Below, in pieces: positions 45,538-57,376 of a DNA stretch of 64,000 nucleotides. How positions within the stretch are numbered: position 1 is the first letter of the stretch; each line of letters begins with the position of its first letter. The notes under the pieces are model-generated. The model did no database searches. It was given only the letters and a program-made list of their open reading frames with translations, and was not told the DNA's origin. Source of the DNA: Zelopaecilomyces penicillatus. Taxonomy: Eukaryota; Ascomycota; Sordariomycetes; Hypocreales; Pseudodiploosporaceae. Made by a program: the position numbers and the translations under genes. The DNA lies in contig VCCP01000002.1 of NCBI GenBank assembly GCA_005765155.1, positions 806,001 through 870,000 of the forward strand, given 5' to 3'.

Positions 45538-45561
45538 TATATTAACTTATCACCCCTTTGA

Positions 45562-46710
45562 CTATATCAGAAAGTCCTCTGCATACTCTTCGTATTGCCT
45601 CATATATTCCTTAACATCGATTATCTGGTTCATGTCCTTCTTCTCTTTTAAGATAGTCTCCGCCGCGTCTATATAAGCCCTCTTAAAAGCTATAAAAAGC
45701 TCCGGACTCTTTTGGCAGTGAGGAATAAATAATTGATTATCGCCAGTTACCATTGCGCCTTTAAACGCCTGATATACCACATCCACATCAGCGGCAAGGT
45801 CGACCGTATCGCACTGACCAAAATCGAGAAGATATAGACCAACAGCTCGTTGTTGAATGTTAGGTGGTTTCTCGTGGGTCGCTGACGTTCCGAGGACAAA
45901 TTCTACATCGTCACCATTTATACCTGCGCCCCAGTGCATTATTGCATATGAAGTCCCCATGGCAATTGCCAGACTCTGTGTATCGAGGCTAAGGGACTCC
46001 ATTGCGCTTAGAGAAAGAGGGAAGTTTCTCAGGGAAAATGATTCCTTGGAAAGTTTCCCAGTCTGTTGGCCTAAGTAAGTACGAGCAAGGCAATGTTTGT
46101 TTGGAACATGGTTTAGAATATCTTCAATCGTCTTCTCATCGGGATTATTCTCGTCATGGGGATAGAATTGGGTAATCAGAGCCCTTCGAACAGCTTTTGG
46201 CAATGGAAGAATCCGGTTCATTTGAACAAGCGTGTTGGGTTCACGATAACCAGGTGGAAACTTATCCAAGTGATGTTTGAAAAAGTCATCAGAGGCCGAA
46301 ATTATCTTATAAGGACGGGGGACAACGACACGGGGTCCTTTAAATAGTCCTTTATACCGTTCGAAAGCATCCCAAACCTTCTGATGCAGAGAAAACTCAT
46401 GCCGAAGGTTTGTTGGTCGAACCTCATTACCGGGCTTTTCTTTCTTCATGACGAACTGCACCCCAACCTGTTCGAATATTGCGGCTTGGAGCCCTTCACC
46501 AATCTGGTTAATTTGCTGAAGTTCAGGACAAGTGATTGCTCGCTGATGGCGTAGTAAAAACGAAGAGGGTGTGGATATGATTAAGCCAGTCTTGAGCGAT
46601 TGGTTAAGGACGGCATTTGCAGCAAAGTTGATGAAGCTTTCGGCATCAAGCGGGCGACGACCAGAAGACTTATTTTCATCTATAGACGCTAGGACTCGTT
46701 GAGATTCCAT
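45562..46710 (-). CDS. DUF3669-family protein
   Basis: A single-exon protein of 382 residues, starting MESQRVLASIDENKSSGRRP at 46710; the frame above it begins only at TTG. The features are those of the fungal DUF3669 family, a lineage-expanded group of unknown function often annotated as zinc-finger-associated. Motif blocks include ITCPELQQINQIGEGLQAAI with FEQVGVQFVMKKEKPGNEVR, then VVVPRPYKIISASDDFF, the family core AIAMGTSYAIMHWGAGINGD, DVEFVLGTSA and VGLYLLDFGQCDTVDL. The Lys after the early Gly-rich turn and the LLDFGQC segment recall a kinase-like fold, which I offer only as a possibility. It is A/T-leaning with A/T-ending codons (ATA, TTA) near the 3' end, unlike the neighbouring housekeeping genes. 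This suggests accessory or recently acquired DNA. Confidence 0.8.
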   Translation of the reverse strand: MESQRVLASIDENKSSGRRPLDAESFINFAANAVLNQSLKTGLIISTPSSFLLRHQRAITCPELQQINQIGEGLQAAIFEQVGVQFVMKKEKPGNEVRPTNLRHEFSLHQKVWDAFERYKGLFKGPRVVVPRPYKIISASDDFFKHHLDKFPPGYREPNTLVQMNRILPLPKAVRRALITQFYPHDENNPDEKTIEDILNHVPNKHCLARTYLGQQTGKLSKESFSLRNFPLSLSAMESLSLDTQSLAIAMGTSYAIMHWGAGINGDDVEFVLGTSATHEKPPNIQQRAVGLYLLDFGQCDTVDLAADVDVVYQAFKGAMVTGDNQLFIPHCQKSPELFIAFKRAYIDAAETILKEKKDMNQIIDVKEYMRQYEEYAEDFLI

Positions 46711-46876
46711 TTTGAAGGGCGGATTTCGAGGATTGTTCCAAAGGCTGGGTGAATTCAAGAGGAATGGAACTGTTATATATCACTTTCTTATATTAAGCTT
46801 TTTTCTAGTAAGGTATAACCTAAGCCATATCAAAGGTAACACCCAGTTTGACTTTTTCCCATTAACCTTTTTTTTT

Positions 46877-47372
46877 TCAACCAATCTTAACATCAGCATA
46901 CTCCGGGTCGATCTGAACAAAGAAATCTGGCCCTCCCTCCTCCATAGCCTTGGTGTCGACGATAAAGCTAGCCATCATCTGTGCGGGCTCAGTTTCGCTG
47001 GCGTTGTCGCTGGTCTTGTGATGGCAGCCAGGAGCCTCGTACCAGGAGCCTCCAGCTGGGATGATCTTGGTGGGACCATCGTTCATCTTGTTCACCAGAG
47101 CACCTTTGATAACATAGGCGGCTACCGAGGCTCCTCCGTGGCGATGGGGAGGAGTGGCTGCGTTGGGCGGGAAGTCGACCAGCAGACCGACGATGGACTT
47201 TCCGGGGCAGTTGACGAGGGCGTATTTGTAGACGGGGGTGATGGACGGAACGGGGCGTCTATTATATGGTGTGAATACTTTTTTGGGGGGGGTCTTCTTT
47301 GTTTTCCTCACGGCTCTCGATTTCGACTTACCCACGGATGTATTCGCGATCTGGGACGGTGGTGTACTCCAT
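46877..47372 (-). CDS. Small cupin-domain protein
   Basis: A single-domain cupin (RmlC-like jelly roll), function unknown. Two exons, 47372-47332 and 47258-46877, give 140 residues. The ATG at 47372 starts MEYTTVPDREYIRGRPVPSI after removal of a 73-nt intron (47259-47331). Reading straight through the intron yields a false basic N-terminus. Cupin motif 1 is TPPHRHGGASVAAYVIKGAL, with both metal-binding His residues, but the position normally held by Glu appears to be Ser. Motif 2 lies in GSWYEAPGCHHKTSDNA. Such proteins often act on small oxygenated substrates or are non-enzymatic; no substrate can be inferred. It lies 166 bp upstream of the DUF3669 start, on the same strand. Confidence 0.88.
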
Positions 47373-50300
47373 TGTGGCTAACGATTTGCACGATGCAAAG
47401 TATTGAAAAAAAGAGTAGTGATGTAGTGCGACTGCGAATGATGAAGATATATTTTCTATCATCTTTTGGTTCGAAATAGCACCTTACTTATACGTCTTCG
47501 CTGTCCCATCAGTCATGGAGCCTCCTCTTCCTACATGCAGCCTCAAATCGATTACCCGCGAACAGTGTATTGAATCCTTTGAATGAAAAAAGGAACACCA
47601 CTTGCAAGACCTAGCATTTACCTACTCTACACTGGACAGATCTTCCCAAAAGCGGCCAACAACTCGATGGAAATGCGGTGTCGTGCATCACAGCATCCGC
47701 AAATCCCGACCGTTTTGCGTCATGAATAGGCTATCCGGCAATGGTTACCGACACCGCCCATCCTTCCCATTGGTGGGCAGTCGAGTTGTTAATAGCCTAT
47801 GGCCGGGCGACGGAACCACTCGTGTTCTGGTGAGTCATGGTCACTCATACAAATGCTGCATATATTCATACATTGAATTAGTAGATAGGAAGAATAAAAC
47901 TCCAATTACTTCAGGCCAGACTCTCATCACGACAGTCGCAGGCTGTTTGGCTGACGTTGGCACCACTAGCCGCGGTGCGAGTTATCTGAGAATGACAGAC
48001 GGCCACTTTTCCACGCGTCAACATACATACCCATTGCCGGGTGTAGTTGTTCACAAATACCCCAACGGCTAGGCAAACGAATCGCATGATTGCGGAGGAC
48101 GTCGTCACGGCGTCTTTACGTGCTTGAACCCGAAGACTGTCGGGCGGCCATTCCTAGCAGGGGCGTGTAGAAAAGCCACGGAAAAACGAAAAGTTGAGAA
48201 AACTGGCAAATTGTTGTTGGATTGAGCAATACGCTTTTTTACTTGGGGATTTCTCTTGCGCTAACATTACATCTCCAGCACCAACGCAGATGCCCCAATG
48301 ACCCCAAGATGCAAGTGATTGTTGAGACAAGACGAACCTTGACCATCATAAGCCTTCCCACAATAAAATAAAAACGCGGGCGCGAGGGCTGGGTTGCATC
48401 TCATCAAACCCACCGACTCGTTCTATACATACAGAAGCAGACTGATGAGATGCGGGGCGCATGCTACAAATTGCGTGAGGCAGGGAAAATCGGTGTTGCT
48501 CGTACGTACTTACTTTACAACGTACCTTACATATGTAAGTCATATGAGGCTGCCTACCTTATATATCATCTGTCATTTCGGTGTAGACGGCGCTGCTTCG
48601 TGCATGGTGCATGAACGAGATGCAGTAAAACAAGGCCGAGTCGCTCAATATGTGGTTTGAGAACATCCAAGGACAGTCAAAGTTCAACTTTTTTTTTCCT
48701 GCGCTGCCACAACCTGGATGGCTTTGGCATTTAGGAATCATGCCGGTTGTCTGACTCGATGTCGGGGGCGGATCAAACCACCATGAGTCCATGAAAGCTG
48801 CTCCTGGCCAGCTGCATGGGCCAACTTCCACGCACCATACGAGGGCGCAGCAGCGGCCAGGTTTGTTCTTTTTCACAGGGATATATGCACTCCCAACCCG
48901 CAAGGCTGGGGGGTATCGGCCGCTGTTTGGGAAGACCCGACAGGATGCTTTTTTTTTCAAGACGAAAATATGCAAAAAAAACCTGTGGTTTAAGGTACGG
49001 TACTCACTCTACACCGCTTTTACCCCGAGGATATTGATGGGTTGGGTCAGATATGGATACCAATCTGGGATCCGTTGACCGTTCCAAGCAATGAGGAGTT
49101 TCCACCTACTACCACCGGCACGGGCCTGGAATACTGACATGGATGTTTCCCCAGCATTATCATTCACCAAGCTTGCCCAATGCTTCATTCACCTTCAAAA
49201 CTCGAGTCTGAGCTTTTTTGTCCGGCATATTACAACTGGGAGCAGAAGCATGCACAATGCAGGGGCCAGCCGCTTCTGCGCCGACCTTGTTACTTGACGA
49301 AAAGGTATACGTACGTGAGTGAGCGAAAACGGAAGAGTGGGATGGAAGTGTGATGGGATAGGTACGACTGCTTGCAGACATCCATGCGTAAGAGAAGACA
49401 CAACGCCGACGACGAGAACCCGGCACTGCCCTGCCCGAGCGGCAGCCCTACTTGTATGGAAAAGTATCAACTCTTTTGAACGACGTGCCGTTATTGGAAC
49501 GGGGGGCGGTCTGCCGAGCCATACATCTGCAAGCGGGCCGCGTTTTGATATTATCTGTGCTGTCCGCAGCAACTAACAAACACTGCTGCCAACCTCGACG
49601 CTTTTGAGTCGGAAAGAAAGACAATGAAATGAAAAATAAAAGATTCCCAAAGACTCATCCATGGCTTGGGAGGTTTCGACGCAGGTCTTGTGTGTGTTTC
49701 TATATTTGTTGCACACCCCCTTTAGAAAGATGGATGATGGATAAAAATATCTGCCGCATCTAAAAACAGGTTCTTGTCTCCGAGGCTTGACACAAACCCT
49801 CATGGCTGTCACGTTTTACCATGTGTGCCAAAGATTTCTCTGTTTCATAGAGGGGAGGGAGGTGGACAAGAACGGAATGTAAAACCTCATCGTTCCACTC
49901 TCGAGATTCGTCAGCGCCAGTGTTCCACCACGCTCAAACCCACCAGTTTGAGCATAACGACTTCGCAGGGGGGAGCATGGGAGCATGGATGTGTGCATTT
50001 TTTCAGGGTGCTGCTGCTTCTGCTGCTGCTATGCTCTGTGCAGAGGAGGAGGCTGGTTGGGCTATTCACTGTGTAGCCGTAATATCGTATAGATTACTTA
50101 CGAGGGTCATGCTTCGTGTGTGTGTGACCATAACGTGTCGGTAGTTGATGGGCTATCGGTCTTGGCGATGGCTGGACACATATACGGTAAGGAATGTGTA
50201 TTAATGATGGCTTTGAAAACAGGGTGACCTCTTGCTTCGTAAGCCCTGCCAGGACTCCATATCGATTGAATATGACTAGCAGGCGATCATAAGGAAATCG

Positions 50301-51180
50301 TGCAAGTTATTAAGGCTGGCTGGGTCGTGATGGATGGCCGGGAAATGCATGGGTGTATAAAGAGGGGGGGCTTGTGCAAATCTGGGGGCTACCAGCCACA
50401 TGGCGGCCATGATTGAATATGGCCTCCCAATGGTGGTTTTTTTTTTTTTTTTCATTTTTGGAGCAATGTCAAGGTGATTTGTGTAGAGAAAAAAGCCAGG
50501 GCTCTGTCCGTTTTCTGAGTTGACATCTTGAATTTCTAGATATCTGGTGTGCCAAATGGCGCCGAGACGAGACAGGGAGTGGCCGCCGCTACTGCAGGAA
50601 CATGGCCTTTGTTGACCCAGTCTTGCATGTTAGTACGGCGTAGGAATACATATGGAGATTTCCAGACATGTAAGCTAAGCAGGTTGATACATGATACGAG
50701 TTACGACTAACGTACCTACAGCCAAGTTGTATGCAAGCCAAGGTGGGTAGTAACTAACTAGGTAGAGTATCACTTTATATTTATGAAGCAGAGCTGGTGT
50801 ATTGAAGCTATCGGGAGCTATCTACAGATAGATGACGGTGACATTCCGAAACTCCAGGTCATATATTATGAGCCACAAGACTATTTCCAGCATCATTATC
50901 CACGACTATGAGTTAGTATAGTATGGTGATTTGCAGCAGGGAAGGGCCAGGAAGGAAAAGAGACATCCGGAGATGGTTGGGAAAAGGAGCGGGGCAATGG
51001 AGCTTCTCACGCAGCCTAAACTAGAAAGATGCAAGAGAGGATTGAAAGAGAGTTGGGGGGAGGACAGAAACAGAGAGAAAGGAGGGGGGTCATGGAGGGG
51101 GAAAAAACGAAGCAGTTTCGTTGGCTGAAACTGGTGGCCGTGCGCCTCGGTGCCTTTGCTGACGCGTGATGGGCCATGAT

Positions 51181-51193
51181 GGGGGGGGGGGGG
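51181..51193. repeat. Homopolymer tract of 13 G
   Basis: An uninterrupted G run, about 70 bp after a purine-rich block with several runs of 5-6 G. Length is likely unreliable. Confidence 0.9.
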
Positions 51194-54127
51194 CACGAGC
51201 ATGAAAGGGACTACCAACTAGTACGGACTTGGGTATAATCACTGCGTACAAACTGTATGTACAGTGCAGTAGAGATTTTTACGAAGAATTACTGACATGC
51301 GAACCACTCTTTCTAGAGCACAAGAAAGAGCCTCTCTTCACCTACCTACCTAGAACTTTTGTCTTACGAAAGAAAGACCAGGCTGTGCCGCAGTTTTCCA
51401 TCTCCGACATGCAGTGTCTGTACGTTGTACGAAGGCCAAACATCGATGAGAAAAGGTCCGAGGCCCGGACACCGGAGAAAGTGGCGAACCGGACGGAGAC
51501 CGTTCTCTACCTTTTTACCAATTTCCCCGTTTTGGGATACATGCCCCCCTCCTTGACTACGCTAGAACAAGAGGGGTCTCTGTTCCTTTGTGAAAGGAGG
51601 AAGAAAAGAGGTGATAAAGTTGGAGGGCGGACAACTCGTTTAGGGTAGGTAGTGGTAGTGGTGGTTGGTTAGTGTATTATCGGTAATTTAGAGAGAGCAT
51701 GTGAAAAGTAAACAATTGAAAAAGAAAAGGGTTGTAAAAGTGAGGGGGATGACAGAATATGGGTTTGCCCTTTGCTTCTTTAGGTAGTTTTTTAGTGGTA
51801 TTTTGTACCATTATAGTTTTGTTATTCTGGTGAGAAATTGCATTCCAAGACATTTCAATCCCGTGGATGCATGTTATGACTGAAGGTACCTTAGGTCACT
51901 CCACTGACTGTAGGCAGGCGCTAAAAAACACGCGATAATACGTGCCTGTCTGCTGTCAATAAACAGGTGTGAGGGGAGGAGGGGTCTCCATGATCATAAA
52001 CAAAAACGGCAGGTTCGAGCAGCCGAAGCAGAAAAACTAATGCAAGTCGCGTTTTATGAAAATGAAAATAAGATGTAATACATACAGTGCTTAGTACAAA
52101 CTCCCCCCTCCCCATTTCATAGTGGTTGCAAAACAAGATCCCAGAAGAAGAGGGGGAAAATCAGTCAAAGTGTGCCCATATCATACCCTTGGAACTGTCA
52201 GAGCGTGCGTGCGGCTATCGGCATGGATTGGCCTGGGGCTGGCGTTACATGAGGGCGGTAGGCTGGATTGTACGTACGAAGAAGAAAAGGGCTGGTATAA
52301 TATTAAGAATAGTACGGAGTACTATACTTATGTACTGTGCATATTCAAGGATAAAACCTGCAGAGTCCCAGTCTTGGCCCACGTGTCTCGAGTTTCAACA
52401 TGTTTCTTCAATGAGTGAATGAATGAATGGTGAGGGGAGGGGGGGCAAACCCGCCGTTATGGTTGGGAACAAGTTCACACGGTGTTTTCGACGGGCGTCA
52501 GTGTGATGGTGGTGTTATGCTGTGTATGTTTGTGTTGATGTTGTATTGCGAGCAACATCAAAGATGGTGCACTTCACTCGGTGCTTGACGTCAGAGTAGG
52601 GTGCTTGTGATTATGTAAGCTTACTCACACACCTCGACGTTGGCCCAATTGATCTCTGCTAGAACCAGGAGAACGACCGACATTCATTGCTCTTTTTCTC
52701 ACCGATATACACAACTCAAGCTTAATCGTAATTGTCCGTCCTGCCTCATCTGTCATAGCCGCTGCCTACCAAAAAGTGTAGTGCCATGGCGGTATTGCTC
52801 CGCACAAACGCGTTATGAAGGAGGTATAACACCGAGCCACGTTCTATAATACCCAGCCAAGGAATTCATTATCAACAAACGCACGCCAGAAAAAGACTTG
52901 GTAATTACACCTACAGGTCTGTCTCCACACAGAGCTAGCTTCCTTCGCCGAAGTGGTTGGTTAGGTGGTGGGTGGAGCTAACCTTCTCTGCACATCAGTA
53001 CGCTAGGCAAAACAGGGAGAGGCTTGCAAGCTTGTCAATACCAAAGAGCTGTTGAGAATGTCCGTCTTTGTACAGGCATGCACCTGTTGAATGACATTTT
53101 GCGGGCGGTCTGAAAGGGCGGCACGTCGTGATAGGGCCGAGACAGCATCCCTCGGGCTACTGTCATGGCATCTACAATGACATTCGTACATGTACTGTGC
53201 TGTGCTTGCACTGCACTGCATTGCAGGCACGGTACGGGGTAAACAAGGTGGTGCCTGGATCCCCGACATACTGAACTGCAGGTTTCCATGCTTTCGGAAT
53301 CTTAATCAAAGGTTTCCATGTATCGATACCCAACTGTTTGAGCTGCGCCTTGCGACTGCACTAGGTCTGCATCACAATGGCTCAAAGCACGGGTGGGAGG
53401 CTCGTTAGGTTCCAACTTGGCCCATTTCACCGATTGTGATGTAAGATTGGATCAGATGAAGTGATCAATGGCGTCACTTGTTGAAAAGAAAACAGGGCTC
53501 GAGTTAGCCTCCAAAGACGAGAGACACAAAAGGAATGCTCTTGGAAAGTGCTGACTCGGAACGAGCAACCAATTGTACCCCCAACGCAAGTATAAGACAT
53601 AGTCTCACTTATCCAAACTCACATGCGTCTTGCTGTAGTGGGAGACCGAACAGGCAAGACTTTTATTGAACAACACGAGGACATCGGCGAGAGCAAGTAC
53701 ATCATCCATCTATTAAGAGCAGGCCAGCTTAAGCAGCATCCTGATAGAAACGACGACGACAACGACGCCGACGGCGAGGCGTTTGGGCGTCCGTGCTGCT
53801 GCCGCTCCATCGCGAGCAATGATTCGCCGTGTGGATGCAGCAGTCGAGCGCCTGCCTGCATGCAGCCTTTTTTTCGCAAGCCTCCCTAACCCACCAGGGG
53901 AAGCCTCCTCAACAGGGGAGAGGAGAGGAGAGGATTCGGCGATGCGTGACGGTGGGTCGCCTTATTTTTGCAGTTTTCCGCACGTTTTCAGACGAAAAAG
54001 AAAAAAAGCAAATTAAACCGGGCTACGAAAATTCAAAGTGGGAATGATGGCCCTGTCCCCCTTTCCCTTTGAGTGTCATTTGGCCGATGCAGATGCCGGC
54101 CCCAGGGTAACGGACAACTGGGACGGC

Positions 54128-54200
54128 AGTGAGGTGAGGTGGTGAGAGCGAGTGCGAGTGAGGTGAGCGAGTGAGTGGGAATGAGTGGAGAGTGAGAGTG
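54128..54200. repeat. Degenerate GTGAG/GAGT simple repeat
   Basis: Purine-rich units of GTGAG, GAGT and GAGC repeat with little interruption. It is the second such tract in the window (the other is at 11221-11275). Confidence 0.7.
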
Positions 54201-55600
54201 AACAGACAAAAGCGTGATGATGCATCGCTGTGCATGGGGGGCGAGACAAAGACATTTTTGGCAGCTGCCTAGTTAAGTTGTACAGTATGTAGGTGGTAAG
54301 CAGGCAGAGCTAAATATTGATTTACTCCATACAATTTGAAACCCTTCAACTCTAAACCCAGGGGAGTACACGTAGGTGAATGAAAAAAGGAGCCGCGCTG
54401 ACGACGAGCACAATACGTCATGCCCCAAAAGCTCCGCCCCGGGCAAAGTTTCTCGGTCTGCGAGCAGCAGCGAAAGGCGGGATTGGAACTCCGTATGTAT
54501 TAGTTGTACAGCCACTTGTAGGTATGTACTCTGTGCTATTACTAGGTAATATCCGTAGTTATACTTGCTTTTCGTCACCTTGTTTGGCCTGAGACGTCTG
54601 AGACGATGAGCCTTTTTCTCCGTATTTTTTTTCTTCTTGTTGTTGGTGAAATCCAATCCAATCCAATCTACAAGTTTTCATTTTGTTTCATGGCTTGTGT
54701 AAAACAGGAGCCAAAAAGAGGTGTTGTCCGTCTTCTTTTAGTTTTTTTTTAATACGTTCTTTTTCTCCATTTCTGGGTAAAGCTTTTCAATGCCAAGAGC
54801 AAGCCTTTTATTTTGCAAAAAGTTATGCACAAATCCATATAAGAGCACGCATAGATGTGGATAGGATTCGAGGATCCCAAGCCTCGGAAGTAAGCACTTT
54901 TTTTTTTTTTTCGTGTGGACAGACAAAAACAAATCTTGCTCCGTCAACGGCTCGGCCGATATTGGTTGTAAGAATAGTTGGTTTATCTCGTTGATGCCAA
55001 GATGCTTACTCGTACGACAAAACTCCACCGCGCACAAATCAAGACTCCCAAAAAAAAGCATGAAAAATCCCGCCAATGTTCAAAATCCCCAAAATCGGGA
55101 TAACGATACGAAACGCATCCGACACCAAGAAATATGTGTTCCCGCTCGTCCCATCGGCACTACCATCAGAGACAACAACGAACGGACTTGCTTGGGGGGG
55201 GATTTCGACTGAATTGACTGAGCGAAGAAGCCATCCTCCTCTTGCCGCGGAAGGCCGGATCGCCGCTCCGCTCAATCCGCCAGACATACAGCTACACCAA
55301 CAGCTAATCAACAGGGTTGCCAGGGCTCTATGACTAACTGAACTGGATGGATTGAACATTTGACATGACACCTAGACCCAAGGATCTACCGTACAGGACT
55401 AATTTTCCTTTCCCTTAGTACCTGGGATCCAATGATCCATGGATTCTCTGCTGCTGATCCGGCCCTCCTTTGCCATCCGAGGGGTCTTGTGCGGGAAAAA
55501 TCACCGTTCAAACGGACACCCGACCACAACTACAAAATCATAGGCAGATACCTGTCCGCACACTGTAACAGCCACTGACGCCCGGGTACCCTCTCACTCT

Positions 55601-57376
55601 GCCGTGTTGTAGTTGTCGGGTACCTTACTTAGTACATACCTTTGGGGGTGTTGAAGCCCTGTGTACCTACATAATGTCCCCCCTCCCCGTAATCATGGGC
55701 CTTATAGCCCCACCGCACCCGCCTGGGCTTGCTTCCGCCCCGGCTGTCACCCGCACTGTCCAGCTGCGCAACCGTTCCATCCTTACGGCAGAGCCCCGCT
55801 AGTACTGTAGGTACTGGCCGGTCCCCTCCTTCAGGGGTGTCCCACGGCCCTTAAGGGGCAAGGGGGGATACCTGTACAGGGACTAGTCGCCAGCTGATGC
55901 AGGGGTCTTGGCTAGCGGATCTGGAATGGATGCGCCTGACGGGTGTTGATTGTAGGCGTTGTAAGCCCTGTACTGTAGGTAGGTGATGTGCTTTGATGCT
56001 CGCTTGCAAGCCCCCTCCCCCATCCCACCACCACTGCCACCATTACACTGACCTGTAATTCAATGCCCAACCACTGCAAGCCTGCGGTTTTACCCACTGT
56101 TAACCACTACCAACCACTGCCAACCACTCTGTAAAAGCACCAAAGCACCCAGAGCACGGCCACCAACACCACCAATTCATCGTCGTCTGTCCGTTCGCAC
56201 ACACATCCCATCCACATCCAGAAGCACTTGTTCCGCGACCGATCGTATCCATCTGAGTCTACCTACGCACAGATCCGCACATCTACATACATACATACTG
56301 TGCCTGTACACTCCGGTCGAGGCTCCTCACCCGTTCCCGTCTTGTTTGCAGTATACATACTCGGCGCTGTATTCGCATAATTCTACCTATTCTACCTTCT
56401 CTCTCTCTCTCTCCCCTTTCCAACTCCGGCCCTCCCCCCCTCCTCTTACCTACAACACCAGATATCAGATCATCCATCCATCCGTCGTGGCCGATGGGAT
56501 GGTTCTGACTTACATGTCGCGTTGGTTATCTCTTGCCGCCTGAATCTCGACGAGTCACACCCTGAATCTTCCTCGTGTGTGCATCCGGGCACGTTTATAA
56601 TAATCACAGCTCCGCAATTGTGTTTCTCTCTTCCCGCACGCTCATCTCCGTCCGTCTCCTCTCCGCGGGTCGCCCTTCTCCAATTAAAAAAAAACACACA
56701 CACGCACACTTACTCGACTCGACAACGACCCAATTGACCAAAGCTCGCTTTTCCCATCGCCTTCCGAACAACTTGGAAGGAGGGGGTTTCTCTGTTTGTC
56801 GAGGGCGCCAACGCTTACCCGCCTCAACGCGGCACGCTGCCTTTGATGGTGTCTTGATCCATCTAAACCTTTTTTCCTCCCACTAACCACATTCTCGACG
56901 CCCATTCAGCTCCAACAACTCCCTCGTTGGCTATTCGAGTCCCTCTGGTTCCTCCCTGCCGACCAACGCCCTCTGTTTTGTTTCTCGTCGATTTCCCAGG
57001 TGGACGAGCACGTTGTAGCATCACATGAGATATAGTTCGCCGCACTGGTAGATCCTGTCATATCAAAGTGTCGATTACACATTTTGGTGTCTTGTTTCTG
57101 CGACACTGTCTTGAGCCCCAATTCAGGCTGCGACACATCCTTCACCCACCCCGCCTGATCTTGTTCCCATTTTTGAGAATCCGATTCCGACTCATCGACG
57201 TTTGCTGGTTCTGCTCACTCCCGCCTCTGTCATCCGTCACCCGGCATCCCCACCACCACTACCATCATCATATCATTATAGCTTAAATTCATCGCCAGAT
57301 TCCATCACAGCTATATGCGACAGGTCTGGATTTGGCAGCACTTGTCTGCGTTTAGCTAAATCAGGTGTTTTCACCA
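55601..57376 (+). promoter_or_regulatory. Promoter and long pyrimidine-rich leader of the PH-domain gene
   Basis: From about 56100 the plus strand becomes strongly C/T-rich, with a (TC)n run at 56399-56413, a C-rich stretch near 56430 and CCATCC words. This is typical of fungal transcription starts and leaders. Several upstream ATGs are present (e.g. near 56496-56515), so the main ORF may be under uORF control or the leader may contain an intron. No separate gene is supported. Confidence 0.5.

Larger units (their letters stand above)
44607..45561. other. Region between the coiled-coil gene and the DUF3669 gene
   Basis: The part near 44607-45100 is the promoter side of the coiled-coil gene and includes a perfect palindrome at 45069-45091. 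The part from 45180 is A/T-richer and ends in the decamer array at 45441-45537. No gene is supported. Confidence 0.5.
47373..55600. other. Gene desert
   Basis: More than 8 kb without a supported gene on either strand. All open frames are short, overlap others on both strands, and have no recognisable domains. It contains homopolymers (T run near 50440, 13 G at 51181-51193, T run near 54900), a purine-rich block (50936-51115) and a GAGT-type repeat (54128-54200). The purine-rich DNA at 50.9-52.5 kb looks like a promoter or leader on the minus strand, but no matching coding sequence follows it. A non-coding transcript or a very long regulatory region is possible. Confidence 0.55.

Noticed and set aside
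46877..47335. 152-residue reading of the cupin with a Lys/Arg-rich N-terminus
   Set aside because: This reads through an intron; splicing 47331-47259 gives a normal cupin N-terminus from the ATG at 47372.
48559..49812. Several minus-strand open frames in the gene desert
   Set aside because: They are short, mutually overlapping and free of domains, and no splice combination gave a coherent protein.
51229..51648. 139-codon plus-strand frame
   Set aside because: Low-complexity ends, no domain and no start context; it overlaps other frames.
54738..55371. Two minus-strand frames with hydrophobic stretches
   Set aside because: The hydrophobicity comes from T/A-rich tracts and poly-Lys from homopolymers; there is no coherent topology or family.
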